Below, piece by piece: positions 33,742 to 42,711 of a stretch of DNA of 64,000 nucleotides. The stretch is from the NCBI GenBank assembly GCA_900752195.1, contig CAADUJ010000001.1, forward strand, positions 1 to 64,000. Reading direction: 5' to 3'. Under the pieces are notes generated by a model, which was given only the letters and a program-made list of their open reading frames with translations, had not been told where the DNA came from and ran no database searches. The position numbers and the translations under genes are program-made. Origin of the DNA: an uncultured Negativicutes bacterium (GTDB lineage: Bacteria; Bacillota; Negativicutes; Veillonellales; Megasphaeraceae). Positions within the stretch are counted from its first letter, which is position 1, and every line of letters begins with the position of its first letter.

Positions 33742-35100
33742 ATGGCATTTACAGAAGACCATCTCGAGTTCTTTCATAGTGAACCTATACACGACAGGGA
33801 TTTTACCATTGAAGAAGCTGTGACAGAAGCAAAACGCTGCCTACATTGTAAGGTCCCACAATGTCGTAAGGGATGTCCCATTGAAAATGAAATCCCGCAA
33901 TTCATTCATGAGCTGGCTCAAGGGAATTTTGGTACGGCTGCCACCTATCTTTATCATCGCAGTGACTTGCCGGCTCTTTGCGGCCGCGTATGTCCCCGGG
34001 AGGAACAGTGCGAAGGATCCTGCATCCTCGGCAAGAAAGGAAAACCGATTGCCATTGGCAAGCTCGAACGGCTTGTAGCAGATATAGCCTTAGATGCGAA
34101 GCTCCTTCCTGTAAAACCGAGTAAGAAGACGAGTGGTACCGTTGCCATCATCGGTTGTGGTCCTGCTGGAATGGCAGCGGCACAAGAACTAGCTAAGCGT
34201 GACTATGAGGTAACTATTTATGAAGGGGCATCTGAACCGGGTGGTATGCTGACGTATGGAATTCCTACGTTCCGTCTTCATAAAGAACTGGTGTATCGCG
34301 AAACCGCCTTGCTTGAAAAACTGGGTGTCACCATCTTCTACAATACGAAGGTGGGGACCGATGTGGATATGGAATCGTTGTGCCGTGATTTCGATGCCGT
34401 CTTCATCGGTGTCGGTGCCATGGCGGGGTGGAATTTAGGTGTTGAAAACGATGACATTCCCGGCGTCGTCGACGCAGCCCACTATCTATACCAGATAGAA
34501 CAAGTCCAACATGGTGAAGCATCCCGTGAATCCCTTCCTATTCAAAAAGGCGATCACGTTATCGTCATTGGTGCCGGCAATGTGGCTATTGATGCGGCCC
34601 GTACGTCTGTTCGCCTCGGGGCAGATGTCAAAATCGTCTATCGTCGTGGTGAAAAGAATATGAAATGCCTTCCATCAGAATATGAAGAAGCAAAAGATGA
34701 TGGTGTTGTATTCCAGTTTTATTCTGCACCGCGGGCAGTTGTCGGTACAGATCATGTAGAAGGATTGCGTTATGAAGAACAGGAAATCCTTGAAGATGCC
34801 ACCATGGTGCCGACAGGACGATTCGGCGTCGTGAAAGCGAATAAAATCGTTGCCGCTATTGGGAATCGGCCTGAATTAGACGTCATTAAAAAATTAGGCA
34901 TTACTTGTGATGACGATGGCTATCTTGCAACGCGTTCCGTTCCCTATGGTATGACGAGCAAAGCCGGCGTATTTGCTGCAGGTGATATTGTCCATAAACC
35001 GCAAACCGTCGTCCTGGCCATGCGCGAAGGTCGCCGTGTGGGCCAAAGTATAGATGAATATATCCGTGCAAAACGGCTCATGGATGCGACGAGAGAATAG
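33742..35100 (+). CDS. NAD(P)-dependent oxidoreductase of the glutamate synthase small-subunit (GltD) / NfnB type
   Basis: 452 residues from the ATG; upstream TTG and GTG codons overlap AAAGG. An N-terminal Fe-S domain (about 1-110) has CLHCKVPQCRKGCP and CGRVCPREEQCEGSC cysteines. FAD-binding GxGxxG in VAIIGCGPAGMAAAQELAKR and NAD(P)-binding VIVIGAGNVAIDAARTSV follow, and the C-terminal AGDIVHKPQTVVLAMREGR closes the FAD site. No large subunit (gltB) is next to it, so it may work with a distant partner or as a stand-alone NADPH:ferredoxin-type oxidoreductase. Co-oriented with the carbonic anhydrase and gmhA. Confidence 0.85.
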   Translation: MAFTEDHLEFFHSEPIHDRDFTIEEAVTEAKRCLHCKVPQCRKGCPIENEIPQFIHELAQGNFGTAATYLYHRSDLPALCGRVCPREEQCEGSCILGKKGKPIAIGKLERLVADIALDAKLLPVKPSKKTSGTVAIIGCGPAGMAAAQELAKRDYEVTIYEGASEPGGMLTYGIPTFRLHKELVYRETALLEKLGVTIFYNTKVGTDVDMESLCRDFDAVFIGVGAMAGWNLGVENDDIPGVVDAAHYLYQIEQVQHGEASRESLPIQKGDHVIVIGAGNVAIDAARTSVRLGADVKIVYRRGEKNMKCLPSEYEEAKDDGVVFQFYSAPRAVVGTDHVEGLRYEEQEILEDATMVPTGRFGVVKANKIVAAIGNRPELDVIKKLGITCDDDGYLATRSVPYGMTSKAGVFAAGDIVHKPQTVVLAMREGRRVGQSIDEYIRAKRLMDATRE

Positions 35101-35127
35101 ATTTTTTTTAGAGAGAAGGGCTCTATT

Positions 35128-35691
35128 GTGTCAGAGTTGAGTAACCAAATGCAGCAGTCTAATGAAGTCTTTGTTGCAGAACAACAAAAAAAAGGCAATC
35201 TTGATGAAGTCAGTAAATATCCGTCCCGAAGTCTGGCAATCTTGACGTGCATGGACACGCGGCTCGTAGATTTTCTTGAACCGGCGCTGGGCCTGAAACG
35301 GGGCGAAGCGAAAATTATCAAAGTGGCCGGTAATACGGCGGGCAGAGGCTTTGATAGCGTTATTGGAAGTCTCATGGTAGCTGTCTATGAATTAGGAGTC
35401 AAGGAAATTTTTGTCATTGGTCATGAAGATTGTGGCATGTTCCATACGACTTCGGCTGAATTAGGTAAAAAGATGTTTGAAGCAGGCATTTCCGAAGACG
35501 TGATTGATGCGTTGGAACCACAGCTCATGTCGTGGTGTGATATGATTTGCGACAGTGAATCATCCGTCATGGCGACAGTGCGCAACTTGTGCCATAATCC
35601 CTATTTGCCGAAAGGCATTATTGTCCATGGCGGCATTATCCATCCGAAAACGGGTGAAATCCGTTTCATTATGGAATGTGAAAAGAAATAA
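35128..35691 (+). CDS. beta-class carbonic anhydrase
   Basis: 187 residues from a GTG start with GAGAAGGGC upstream. Zinc ligands Cys41 (in LTCMDTRL), His99 and Cys102 (GHEDCGM), and the Asp43/Arg45 dyad are all present, as in the short clade of beta carbonic anhydrases from Firmicutes and archaea. It hydrates carbon dioxide to bicarbonate in the cytoplasm, useful for carboxylation steps in fermentation. Lies 27 bases after the oxidoreductase gene and 9 before gmhA. Confidence 0.9.
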   Translation: MSELSNQMQQSNEVFVAEQQKKGNLDEVSKYPSRSLAILTCMDTRLVDFLEPALGLKRGEAKIIKVAGNTAGRGFDSVIGSLMVAVYELGVKEIFVIGHEDCGMFHTTSAELGKKMFEAGISEDVIDALEPQLMSWCDMICDSESSVMATVRNLCHNPYLPKGIIVHGGIIHPKTGEIRFIMECEKK

Positions 35692-35700
35692 GGTGATTCA

Positions 35701-36258
35701 ATGAATATAGTAGAACAACGCATGGCAGAGCATGCCGCTGTGCTGGAAGCAACAAAGGCCTTGCAACCGTCTATTGAAAAAGCGGGCCTTCTCATCCAAA
35801 AGGCGTTGGAAGAAGGGAATAAGATTTTGTTTTGTGGCAACGGTGGAAGTGCCGCTGATTCGCAGCACTTAGCTGCTGAAATCGTAGGGCGCTTCCAAAA
35901 AGAACGTCCCAGTCTCCCCGCTATTGCCTTGACTGTCGATACATCTATCTTGACGGCCATTGCCAACGATTATGGCTATGATGCTGTTTTTAGGCGTCAA
36001 GTAGAAGGTTTGGGGCAACCAGGTGATGTCCTTGTTGGTATTTCTACATCGGGAAACAGCCGTAACGTTATCGCTGCCATCGATGAGGCGCGTAAAAAAG
36101 GCCTGCATATCATTGGCCTTACCGGAGAAGGCGGCGGAAAAATGGCTTCATTATGTGATGTTTGTCTGGCTGTACCATCAAAGGTGACGGCCCGTACGCA
36201 GGAAATGCATAGTATGATTGGCCATATTCTTTGTGAAATTGCAGAAGAAAAAATGTAA
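35701..36258 (+). CDS. gmhA: D-sedoheptulose-7-phosphate isomerase
   Basis: 185 residues, the usual GmhA length. SIS fold with FCGNGGSAADSQHLAAEIVGRF, ISTSGNSRNV, GLTGEGGGKM and the terminal QEMHSMIGHILCE, which holds metal/substrate residues. It makes D-glycero-D-manno-heptose 7-phosphate, the first step to LPS core heptose. Its presence argues for an outer membrane. AAGGTGATTCA precedes the start, nine bases after the carbonic anhydrase stop. Confidence 0.93.
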   Translation: MNIVEQRMAEHAAVLEATKALQPSIEKAGLLIQKALEEGNKILFCGNGGSAADSQHLAAEIVGRFQKERPSLPAIALTVDTSILTAIANDYGYDAVFRRQVEGLGQPGDVLVGISTSGNSRNVIAAIDEARKKGLHIIGLTGEGGGKMASLCDVCLAVPSKVTARTQEMHSMIGHILCEIAEEKM

Positions 36259-36282
36259 TTTTTCTTCTATGAACACGTATAT

Positions 36283-36331
36283 AAAAAGATGCCTTGCCAT
36301 GTGGAGTTGCTCATGGTAAGGCATCTTTTTT
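36283..36331. terminator. bidirectional terminator between gmhA and LysR gene
   Basis: AAAAAGATGCCTTGCCAT pairs with ATGGTAAGGCATCTTTTT with A and T runs on either side; the genes are convergent. Confidence 0.9.
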
Positions 36332-36338
36332 GTAGCTA

Positions 36339-37208
36339 TCAAGGTAATTGAGACGATTGCTTCATCATAAAATCAATAAAACGGCGGCTTGCCATAGGAA
36401 GAGATTTCTTATCTTTATAGGCGATTGCAATGGTTCGTGTAATGAGTGGATTCGTCGGCCTGATGGTGAGATGGAAGCGGGTGCGCCGCAGCATGAGTCC
36501 GGCGAGAATGCTGATGCCGAGGCCGGCCTCTACCATGGCCATGATAGAATAATCGTCATGAATGGTGTAGTGGATATTGGGGGTCAATCCTTTCGCGTGG
36601 AATGCTTCCATAGGCTCATAATAGCGTCCTTCTTCTAAGAGGATGAACGGGTCCTTCGTCAATTCTTCCAAGGGGATGGCTTCATATTTCCCTAATGGAT
36701 GATTTTCTGGGAGGACGGCCAGCATGGACCCTTCTTTTATGACTTCATAGGAAAAGCCTGACATGGCATGGGGATTCATGAAACCGAAATCAATGGTTCC
36801 CGATTCAATCCACTCGGGAATCAGCGTGTAATCGCCTTGATGGATAAGAAAGTTGACGTTCGGATAGATCTTTTTAAATTGTTTGATGAGATTGGGCATC
36901 CAATGGGTGGAAATACTCGTCAAGGTCCCCATGCGGATCGTACCGCTTTCAAGACCTAAGATGTCGTTGGCTTTTTCTTTCATCTGTGTATATTCGTTAA
37001 GGGTCCTTACGATATACGGGTACAACTCTTTCCCTTCCGCTGTCAGGGAGATTCCCGTGCGAGATCTTTTAAGCAATGTCATGGATAATTCCTGTTCCAG
37101 TGAGGCAATCATCTGGCTCATGGCAGACTGTGTGTACCCAAGAGCATCGGCAGCTTTGGAGAAGCTACCTAATTCTATTATCTTTTGTAGTCCTATATAT
37201 CTCTTCAT
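36339..37208 (-). CDS. LysR-family transcriptional regulator
   Basis: 289 residues. N-terminal winged HTH (LQKIIELGSFSKAADALGYT, QSAMSQMIASLEQEL) and a periplasmic-binding-like effector domain from about 90. It is divergent from the YbaK-like / CoA-transferase pair, with about 108 bases between starts, and the usual LysR arrangement would have it control them or itself. Effector unknown. Confidence 0.85.
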   Translation of the reverse strand: MKRYIGLQKIIELGSFSKAADALGYTQSAMSQMIASLEQELSMTLLKRSRTGISLTAEGKELYPYIVRTLNEYTQMKEKANDILGLESGTIRMGTLTSISTHWMPNLIKQFKKIYPNVNFLIHQGDYTLIPEWIESGTIDFGFMNPHAMSGFSYEVIKEGSMLAVLPENHPLGKYEAIPLEELTKDPFILLEEGRYYEPMEAFHAKGLTPNIHYTIHDDYSIMAMVEAGLGISILAGLMLRRTRFHLTIRPTNPLITRTIAIAYKDKKSLPMASRRFIDFMMKQSSQLP

Positions 37209-37316
37209 GACACTTCATTCTTTCTAATTTTACTATTAGAAATATTCGTTTTACTTACGTATAAGGCAAGTATATACTGAGATTGAAAGAAATACAATAG
37301 AAAAGAGGGGCTTGAA

Positions 37317-37787
37317 ATGTCGTATGAAAAGGTAAAGCACTATTTTGAAGAGGCGCAGTTGGGGGAACGTCTCCACATTGAAGACACCATCAGCGATACT
37401 GTCGAACATGCAGCAGAAACTATTGGCTGCAAACCGGCACAGATTGCCAAGACCATGTCCTTTCTTACGAAGGAAGGTCCTATCCTCGTCGTATCGGCTG
37501 GGGATAGAAAGATTAACAATCGTAAATTCAAGGATTTCTTTCACCAGAAAGCCACGATGATTCCGCGAGACCAGGTAGAACATCTTATTGGCCATGAGCC
37601 GGGAGGTGTATGTCCGTTTGCTGTAAACGAGGGGGTAGCCATCTATTTAGATGAATCGTTACAGCAATTCGACGATATTTATGCAGCAGCAGGCAACAAT
37701 CATACGACTGTGCATTTGACAATGGATGAACTTATCATTCATTCTCATATGAAAGAGTGGGCTGACCTTACAGTACCTTGTCAGTAA
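37317..37787 (+). CDS. YbaK/prolyl-tRNA editing-domain protein
   Basis: 156 residues, YbaK-like aminoacyl-tRNA deacylase fold: CKPAQIAKTMSFLTKEGPIL, the conserved Lys in SAGDRKINNRKFKDFF, and the GHEPGGVCPFAV loop, equivalent to the GGxSP/xPFG motif of ProX/YeaK proteins. It is closer to the free-standing prolyl-tRNA editing type than to the YbaK encoded at 11578. Probably deacylates a mischarged tRNA. It shares direction with the CoA-transferase gene 43 bases downstream; the link is unexplained. Its start follows GAGGGGCTTGAA. Confidence 0.82.
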   Translation: MSYEKVKHYFEEAQLGERLHIEDTISDTVEHAAETIGCKPAQIAKTMSFLTKEGPILVVSAGDRKINNRKFKDFFHQKATMIPRDQVEHLIGHEPGGVCPFAVNEGVAIYLDESLQQFDDIYAAAGNNHTTVHLTMDELIIHSHMKEWADLTVPCQ

Positions 37788-37830
37788 CGTATTTCAGACC
37801 ACTATACATTTGGGATAGGGAGGCGATACG

Positions 37831-39180
37831 ATGGCATCTTGGAATGACCTGTACGAACAAAAGAAGACGACGCCTGAGGAAGCCGTCCGCCTGGTAAAGG
37901 ACGGAGACTGGGTCGATTATGGCATGACGACGTCGCAGCCTATAGTATTGGATCAAGCGTTGGCAAAGCGCAAGGACGAGCTTCACGATATTAAAATCCG
38001 TGAAACCATGTCGCTTTTTCCGCGTTACGTTGTCGAAACGGATCCGGACAGGCAGACTTTTACGGCCATGAATTGGCATATGGGTGGCTATGATCGTAAA
38101 CTCTGTGCCAAAGGACTCATGAATTTTAATCCCATGTGTTTTCGGAACGAACCGTCAATTTACCGCAACATCATCGATGTCGATGTGGCCATGATTACAG
38201 TAGGCCCTATGGATGATCATGGATATTTTAATTTTGGACTCAGCGTGGCCGTAGCAGAAGCCATTACGACGAAGGCGAAGAAGGTCATCGTCGAAGTGAA
38301 TCGCAATATGCCGAAATGTCTGGGCGGATTTGGTGAATCTATTCATATTACCGATGTCGATGCCATCGTAGAGGCAGAAGACATACCGATTCCGACGATT
38401 CCCTTTGTGAAAGGGGATGAAACGGATGCGGCCATTGCCAAACAAATTGTACAGGTCATACCGGATGGGGCGACACTTCAGCTCGGTATTGGAGGTCTTC
38501 CCAATAAGGTGGGAACCATGATTGCCGAATCAGATTTGAAAAATCTAGGTGTTCATACGGAAATGCTCGTCGATGCATTTTATTTGATGGCAAAAAATGG
38601 ACGGCTGACAAATAAGAAAAAGACTGTCTATCCAGGTAAAGGCGTGTATGCCTTTGCCTTAGGAACGCAAGACTTGTATGATTGGATTGATGATAATCCG
38701 GGATTGGCAGCCTTTCCCATTGATTATGTCAATGACCCTGCCGTTATTGGCTCTATGGACAATTTCATTTCCATTAACAGCTGTATTGAAGTTGATTTAT
38801 TTGGTCAGGTATCCGCAGAATCTTCGGGAATACGCCATATCAGTGGTAGTGGTGGTCAACTCGATTTCATGGATGGTGCCTATCGCTCGCATGGCGGGAA
38901 GTCTATCGTAGCCCTCCATTCCACACGAGTAGATAAGAAAACTGGAGCCGTTTCATCGAATATCAGACCGACCCTTCTCGAAGGGACTATCGTGACGGAT
39001 CCGCGGTCGCAGACACACTGGGTCGCAACGGAATATGGCATGGTTAATCTCATGGGTAAATCAACATGGGAACGGGCTGAAGCGCTCATTTCCATCGCCC
39101 ATCCTGATTTTCGGGATACCCTCATTCGAGCTGCACAGGATATGGGGCTTTGGCGGTACCGTAGCAAGAACATTTTTTAA
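37831..39180 (+). CDS. butyryl-CoA:acetate-type CoA-transferase
   Basis: 449 residues of the acetyl-CoA hydrolase/transferase family, the length of butyryl-CoA:acetate and 4-hydroxybutyrate CoA-transferases and shorter than the Cat1-type gene at 9318. Likely catalytic Glu244 in HTEMLVDAFY, GIGGLPNKVG (219-228) forming the oxyanion/CoA loop, and the C-terminal HWVATEYGMVNLMGKS motif. It would exchange CoA between butyryl- or caproyl-CoA and acetate in the last step of acid formation. GGGAGGCGATACG precedes the ATG. Acyl specificity is inferred. Confidence 0.82.
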   Translation: MASWNDLYEQKKTTPEEAVRLVKDGDWVDYGMTTSQPIVLDQALAKRKDELHDIKIRETMSLFPRYVVETDPDRQTFTAMNWHMGGYDRKLCAKGLMNFNPMCFRNEPSIYRNIIDVDVAMITVGPMDDHGYFNFGLSVAVAEAITTKAKKVIVEVNRNMPKCLGGFGESIHITDVDAIVEAEDIPIPTIPFVKGDETDAAIAKQIVQVIPDGATLQLGIGGLPNKVGTMIAESDLKNLGVHTEMLVDAFYLMAKNGRLTNKKKTVYPGKGVYAFALGTQDLYDWIDDNPGLAAFPIDYVNDPAVIGSMDNFISINSCIEVDLFGQVSAESSGIRHISGSGGQLDFMDGAYRSHGGKSIVALHSTRVDKKTGAVSSNIRPTLLEGTIVTDPRSQTHWVATEYGMVNLMGKSTWERAEALISIAHPDFRDTLIRAAQDMGLWRYRSKNIF

Positions 39181-39186
39181 CACAGA

Positions 39187-39236
39187 ACAAAAACACTCCC
39201 TGCTCATGTTTCGTTCATGGGCAGGGAGTGTTTTTA
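39187..39236. terminator. terminator between convergent genes
   Basis: AAAACACTCCCTGC pairs with GCAGGGAGTGTTTT, inner loop containing CATG...CATG, with a T run. Confidence 0.88.
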
Positions 39237-39260
39237 TAGTATAAAGGAGTTGGGATTCCC

Positions 39261-40157
39261 TTAGTAAGTGGTTTGGTGGAATAAGGATTTTCGCAGCTGT
39301 TTTACATTGATTTCTTTGCACTGGACGGCTGTGAGGCTGCAGAGGATGCAGGCTGAACCGAGAATTTGGAATGTACCAAACGCTTCCTCTAAGAACAAGA
39401 CGCCTAGAATCGCGGCAATGACGGGATTGACCGTCGTAAAGAGACCGGCTTTGTCAGGACTGACGTAGCGTTGTACGACGGGCTGGCAAGTAAAACCAAA
39501 AATCGTACAGACAACGGTCAGTCCTGCAATCGATTCCCAAGTTGCCGCAGATGTGGGAAAGACTGGCGTTTCTGTTAATACCATGGCAATGGCGCTATAC
39601 AGTGCGAGGACACCGAATTGCGTGATGCCCAGGGCGACGGGATCGAGGTGAGATGCAAAGCGGCTTGTCCAGATAATCCAGACGGCATAACAAATAGATG
39701 CGATGATGCCGATGAGCTCTCCCGTTGTCAGGGACAGCGTCGTCCCTTTTAAAGTGAGCAACCCTACGCCGATGACGACGCCTGCCGTACAGGTCAGAGT
39801 TTTCGTTGAAGGGATTTTCTTTTCCATACAGCCTAAAAGCAGAAGAACCCAGATGACAGAGGAATTTTCCAAGAAGGCTACTGTCGATGATGAAACTGTT
39901 TCAAGAGCGATGAGCTCACTGCCCATGCAGCAAAAGAGAGCTGTTCCTAAGAGAAGAGAGGCCCATAGTGTTTCTTTTGTCATTGCTAGCAGACGGGTAT
40001 GAAAGAGGCAGGCTAACACGATACATGCAATGGCAAATCGAATGGTCAATAGTTCAAAGGGGCCAATCTCTGAGAGACCAATCTTCGATAATGCATAAGA
40101 CATGCTGCGCAGGATGATAACTCCAATGAGTAGTAGTTCTGCGTGTTTTTGTACCAT
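39261..40157 (-). CDS. EamA/DMT-family transporter
   Basis: 298 residues with ten hydrophobic segments in two EamA repeats; the second repeat starts near TTGELIGIIASICYAVW and ends NPVIAAILGVLFLEE. DMT exporters move amino acids, metabolites or drugs out of the cell. It is divergent from the LysR-family gene at 40274, with about 116 bases between them, a common regulator-exporter arrangement. Substrate unknown. GGAGGTATAG precedes the start. Confidence 0.85.
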   Translation of the reverse strand: MVQKHAELLLIGVIILRSMSYALSKIGLSEIGPFELLTIRFAIACIVLACLFHTRLLAMTKETLWASLLLGTALFCCMGSELIALETVSSSTVAFLENSSVIWVLLLLGCMEKKIPSTKTLTCTAGVVIGVGLLTLKGTTLSLTTGELIGIIASICYAVWIIWTSRFASHLDPVALGITQFGVLALYSAIAMVLTETPVFPTSAATWESIAGLTVVCTIFGFTCQPVVQRYVSPDKAGLFTTVNPVIAAILGVLFLEEAFGTFQILGSACILCSLTAVQCKEINVKQLRKSLFHQTTY

Positions 40158-40273
40158 ATCTATACCTCCTCATACAACTTCTTTTTCTCGTACTTATATG
40201 ATACTATATACGTAGCATTGCAAAAATAGATAATGTATCAATATCGCGTTGAATAAAAATCAAAGGAGGACCT

Positions 40274-41140
40274 ATGGATACAACGAAATGCCGGCTCTTG
40301 CTTCACGTCATCCGTGAAGGGAGCCTTTCGGCAGCAGCCCAACGTCTTGGTTATACGCCATCGGGGGTGATGCGGGCCATTAATTCTTTAGAAGATGAAA
40401 TCGGATTCCCCTTGCTGTCCCGGACGACGCAAGGTGTATCTCTAACGAAAGAGGGAAGAGCTATATTACCACTACTGCGTGATTTTTTACGCTGCGAAGA
40501 ACGGATTCAACAGGCCAGCTCGCGTATTAATGGCATAGAAGAAGGTGAGATCGTAGTCGGTGCATATTATAGCGTTGCTGCAAATTGGCTGCCGAAGATG
40601 ATTAAGACCTTTCAGGAACACTATCCCCATATTAGCGTTCACGTCGAAGAAATGGGTAATGACGTCCTTTATAAGAATATAGAAAATCACCGCTTCGATT
40701 GTGCCATTACGACGTGGCGTAGCAGCGCTTATGATTGGATTCCCCTTTGTGACGATGATATTTTATTCTGGGTGCCGCCAGACCATCGCTTGGCCCATAA
40801 AAAAGCACTGCCCTTATCTGTTTTGAAGGAAGAAAGTTTTATTTCGCCTTTGCACGGCCAGGGAACGGATATTGAACGAATTATAAAGAAGGCCAATATT
40901 TCTCCTGTTATTAGGCACTCGGCAATGGACAACTTCACGACATATCGCATGGTAGAAGCAGGTCTTGGACTGAGCCTCAATAACCGTCTCATGACGCAGT
41001 CCTGGCAAGGACAAGTAAAGCTTATTCCTGTAGATCCACCTATTCATATCACACTAGGCTTTGTCGTACCTAATGTGAAAGAAGCGTCGCCAGCGCTGAA
41101 ACGATTTATGGAACACGTCCGGGCTTCTGTGCCTGTATGA
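40274..41140 (+). CDS. LysR-family transcriptional regulator
   Basis: 288 residues. Winged HTH at about 1-60 (VIREGSLSAAAQRLGYTPSG), effector domain from about 90 to the C terminus. It probably controls the divergent EamA exporter; sequences such as ATACTATATACGTAGCAT in the shared region have the loose dyad form of LysR sites. It could also act on the downstream flavodoxin block, but the promoter there has MerR-like geometry. AAAGGAGGACCT precedes the ATG. Confidence 0.83.
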   Translation: MDTTKCRLLLHVIREGSLSAAAQRLGYTPSGVMRAINSLEDEIGFPLLSRTTQGVSLTKEGRAILPLLRDFLRCEERIQQASSRINGIEEGEIVVGAYYSVAANWLPKMIKTFQEHYPHISVHVEEMGNDVLYKNIENHRFDCAITTWRSSAYDWIPLCDDDILFWVPPDHRLAHKKALPLSVLKEESFISPLHGQGTDIERIIKKANISPVIRHSAMDNFTTYRMVEAGLGLSLNNRLMTQSWQGQVKLIPVDPPIHITLGFVVPNVKEASPALKRFMEHVRASVPV

Positions 41141-41195
41141 AGTATACAGTTTAAATAGTGACAACGTGTAGACGGATATGGGTATCATCAGAACA

Positions 41196-41252
41196 CCACC
41201 CCTGCTAATCAGAGGGCATTCCATCTGATTGGCAGGGGTGGTTTGTCTTTTT
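41196..41252 (+). terminator. terminator of the LysR gene
   Basis: CCACCCCTGC-TAATCAGA pairs with TCTGATT-GGCAGGGGTGG, an 18-bp stem, followed by TTTGTCTTTTT. Confidence 0.92.
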
Positions 41253-41365
41253 CGCCCAATTATATGTCACTATACAGGAGCTATCACCGACATACCACTT
41301 TATAACAACTGTAACATAGTAAATAATACAGCATAAATAATAGTTTTATTTTTTTAAGAAAACCA

Positions 41366-41396
41366 TTGACAGGTAGTTACTACCGAATAATAGAAT
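41366..41396 (+). promoter_or_regulatory. MerR-type promoter of the flavodoxin-cupin block
   Basis: Perfect TTGACA (41366-41371) and TAGAAT (41391-41396) are separated by 19 bases, with the 13-bp dyad GGTAGTTACTACC (41372-41384) directly after the -35. Long spacer plus dyad inside the spacer is the hallmark of promoters activated by MerR-family regulators. A second promoter at 47985 has the same layout and similar flanks. The rest of the 350-base gap holds no gene that I can see. Confidence 0.65.
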
Positions 41397-41492
41397 GATG
41401 TTGTCGAAGAGACATATCGTTTTTTTTAAATATGTATCTGGATAAAACGGTATGTGTTTCAGTAGTGGTAAAACGTAAAGGAGATCATTCTA

Positions 41493-42140
41493 ATGAAAGT
41501 ACTGCTTGTAAATGGTTCACCTCATAAAAATGGCTGTACCCATACGGCTCTTAATATCGTCGCCGATGTCCTCCATGAAGAAGGCATTGAAACGGAAGAA
41601 TTTTGGATCGGCATAAAGCCCGTTGGTGGCTGTATTGGCTGTCATCAGTGCGATAAGCGCCATGATTGCATTTTTGATGATGTTGTAAATGTGTTCCGTA
41701 AAAAGGCGCAAGAAGCAGATGGTTTCCTCTTTGGTTCACCCGTTCATTATGCGGCGCTTGGTGGAAATATGAAAAATTTTATGGACCGCGTTTTTTATTC
41801 GGAGGCGCGTGGCAACGGCAACAAAGGATTCTATCTCAAACCGACAGCGGCTGTCATCAGTGCCCGCCGGGCGGAAACTACAGCGGCCTTTGATGAAATG
41901 AACAAGTATTTCGCCATCCAGGAAATGCCCATCGTCTCCAGCCGCTATTGGAACCAGGTTCACGGCACGACGGCAGAAGAAGTTCTCAAGGATAAGGAAG
42001 GGGTCTGGACTATGCGCGTATTAGGTCGCAATATGGCCTATATTCTGAGAGCACTGGACCTTGCGAAAAAAGATGCTCTTCCGCTGCCGAAAAAAGAGCC
42101 GGCAGCCTTCATGAATTTCATCCACGGAGGAGAAGAATGA
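41493..42140 (+). CDS. flavodoxin-fold NAD(P)H-dependent oxidoreductase
   Basis: 215 residues. FMN-reductase/iron-sulfur flavoprotein-like: LLVNGSPHKNGCTHTALNI at the N terminus for FMN phosphate, a CIGCHQCDKRHDC cysteine motif near 50 typical of the ISF subgroup, and the FGSPVHYAALGGNMKNFMDR flavin loop. It should use FMN and perhaps an Fe-S cluster to reduce quinones, nitro compounds or similar. First gene behind the MerR-type promoter; its stop overlaps the cupin start. Confidence 0.85.
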   Translation: MKVLLVNGSPHKNGCTHTALNIVADVLHEEGIETEEFWIGIKPVGGCIGCHQCDKRHDCIFDDVVNVFRKKAQEADGFLFGSPVHYAALGGNMKNFMDRVFYSEARGNGNKGFYLKPTAAVISARRAETTAAFDEMNKYFAIQEMPIVSSRYWNQVHGTTAEEVLKDKEGVWTMRVLGRNMAYILRALDLAKKDALPLPKKEPAAFMNFIHGGEE

Positions 42141-42649
42141 TCATGAAAAATAGCATATCCCCAAAAGTGGTTTTTCTGTCTTTCTGTGTGGCCCTTCTCG
42201 TCAACATGAACACCGCTTTTGCCGTACCGGCAGACGTCGTAGACGTTGAAAAAGCGCTCCAGTCCGAAAAGACTGCAGCCTTTTCCGTCGGCACCTATAA
42301 TGTACTCAATGTGACCCACTTTACGGGCGACAGCTACGTGGCGCCGTTATCGACTACAGGTCCTTTGGCAGCGGCTGTGACATTTTATGATGGTGCCCGC
42401 ACGCACTGGCATATCCATCATAGGTCCTGTCAGATTCTTCTGGCGACTGCTGGAGCGGGATATTATCAAATCTGGGGTGAAAAGCCCCATAAACTTCTCC
42501 CTGGACAACGTGTGACCATCCCTGAAGGCGTCAAGCATTGGCACGGCGCTGCACCACATCACACGTTTCAGCATATTGCCGTCATGGAGCGCCATGACGG
42601 AGTCTCTACGGAATGGTTTGAACCGGTGGAAGAGCAAGATATCAAATAA
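42137..42649 (+). CDS. exported cupin-domain protein
   Basis: 170 residues. Signal peptide at about 1-30 (hydrophobic core FLSFCVALL, ending NTAFAVP). A single cupin barrel has metal ligands in THWHIHHRSCQILLATAGAG and the second-motif His in IPEGVKHWHGA. Exported cupins of this type often occur with oxidoreductases and may act as small isomerases, lyases or metal-binding proteins; its function is unknown. The start codon overlaps the stop of the flavodoxin gene (ATGA), with GGAGGAG just before. Confidence 0.82.
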   Translation: MIMKNSISPKVVFLSFCVALLVNMNTAFAVPADVVDVEKALQSEKTAAFSVGTYNVLNVTHFTGDSYVAPLSTTGPLAAAVTFYDGARTHWHIHHRSCQILLATAGAGYYQIWGEKPHKLLPGQRVTIPEGVKHWHGAAPHHTFQHIAVMERHDGVSTEWFEPVEEQDIK

Positions 42650-42711
42650 TCCAGCATTACGATGGGACCAGTTTTGTCCTTGGTGTGTCGTATAACAGAA
42701 AGGAACGGAAC

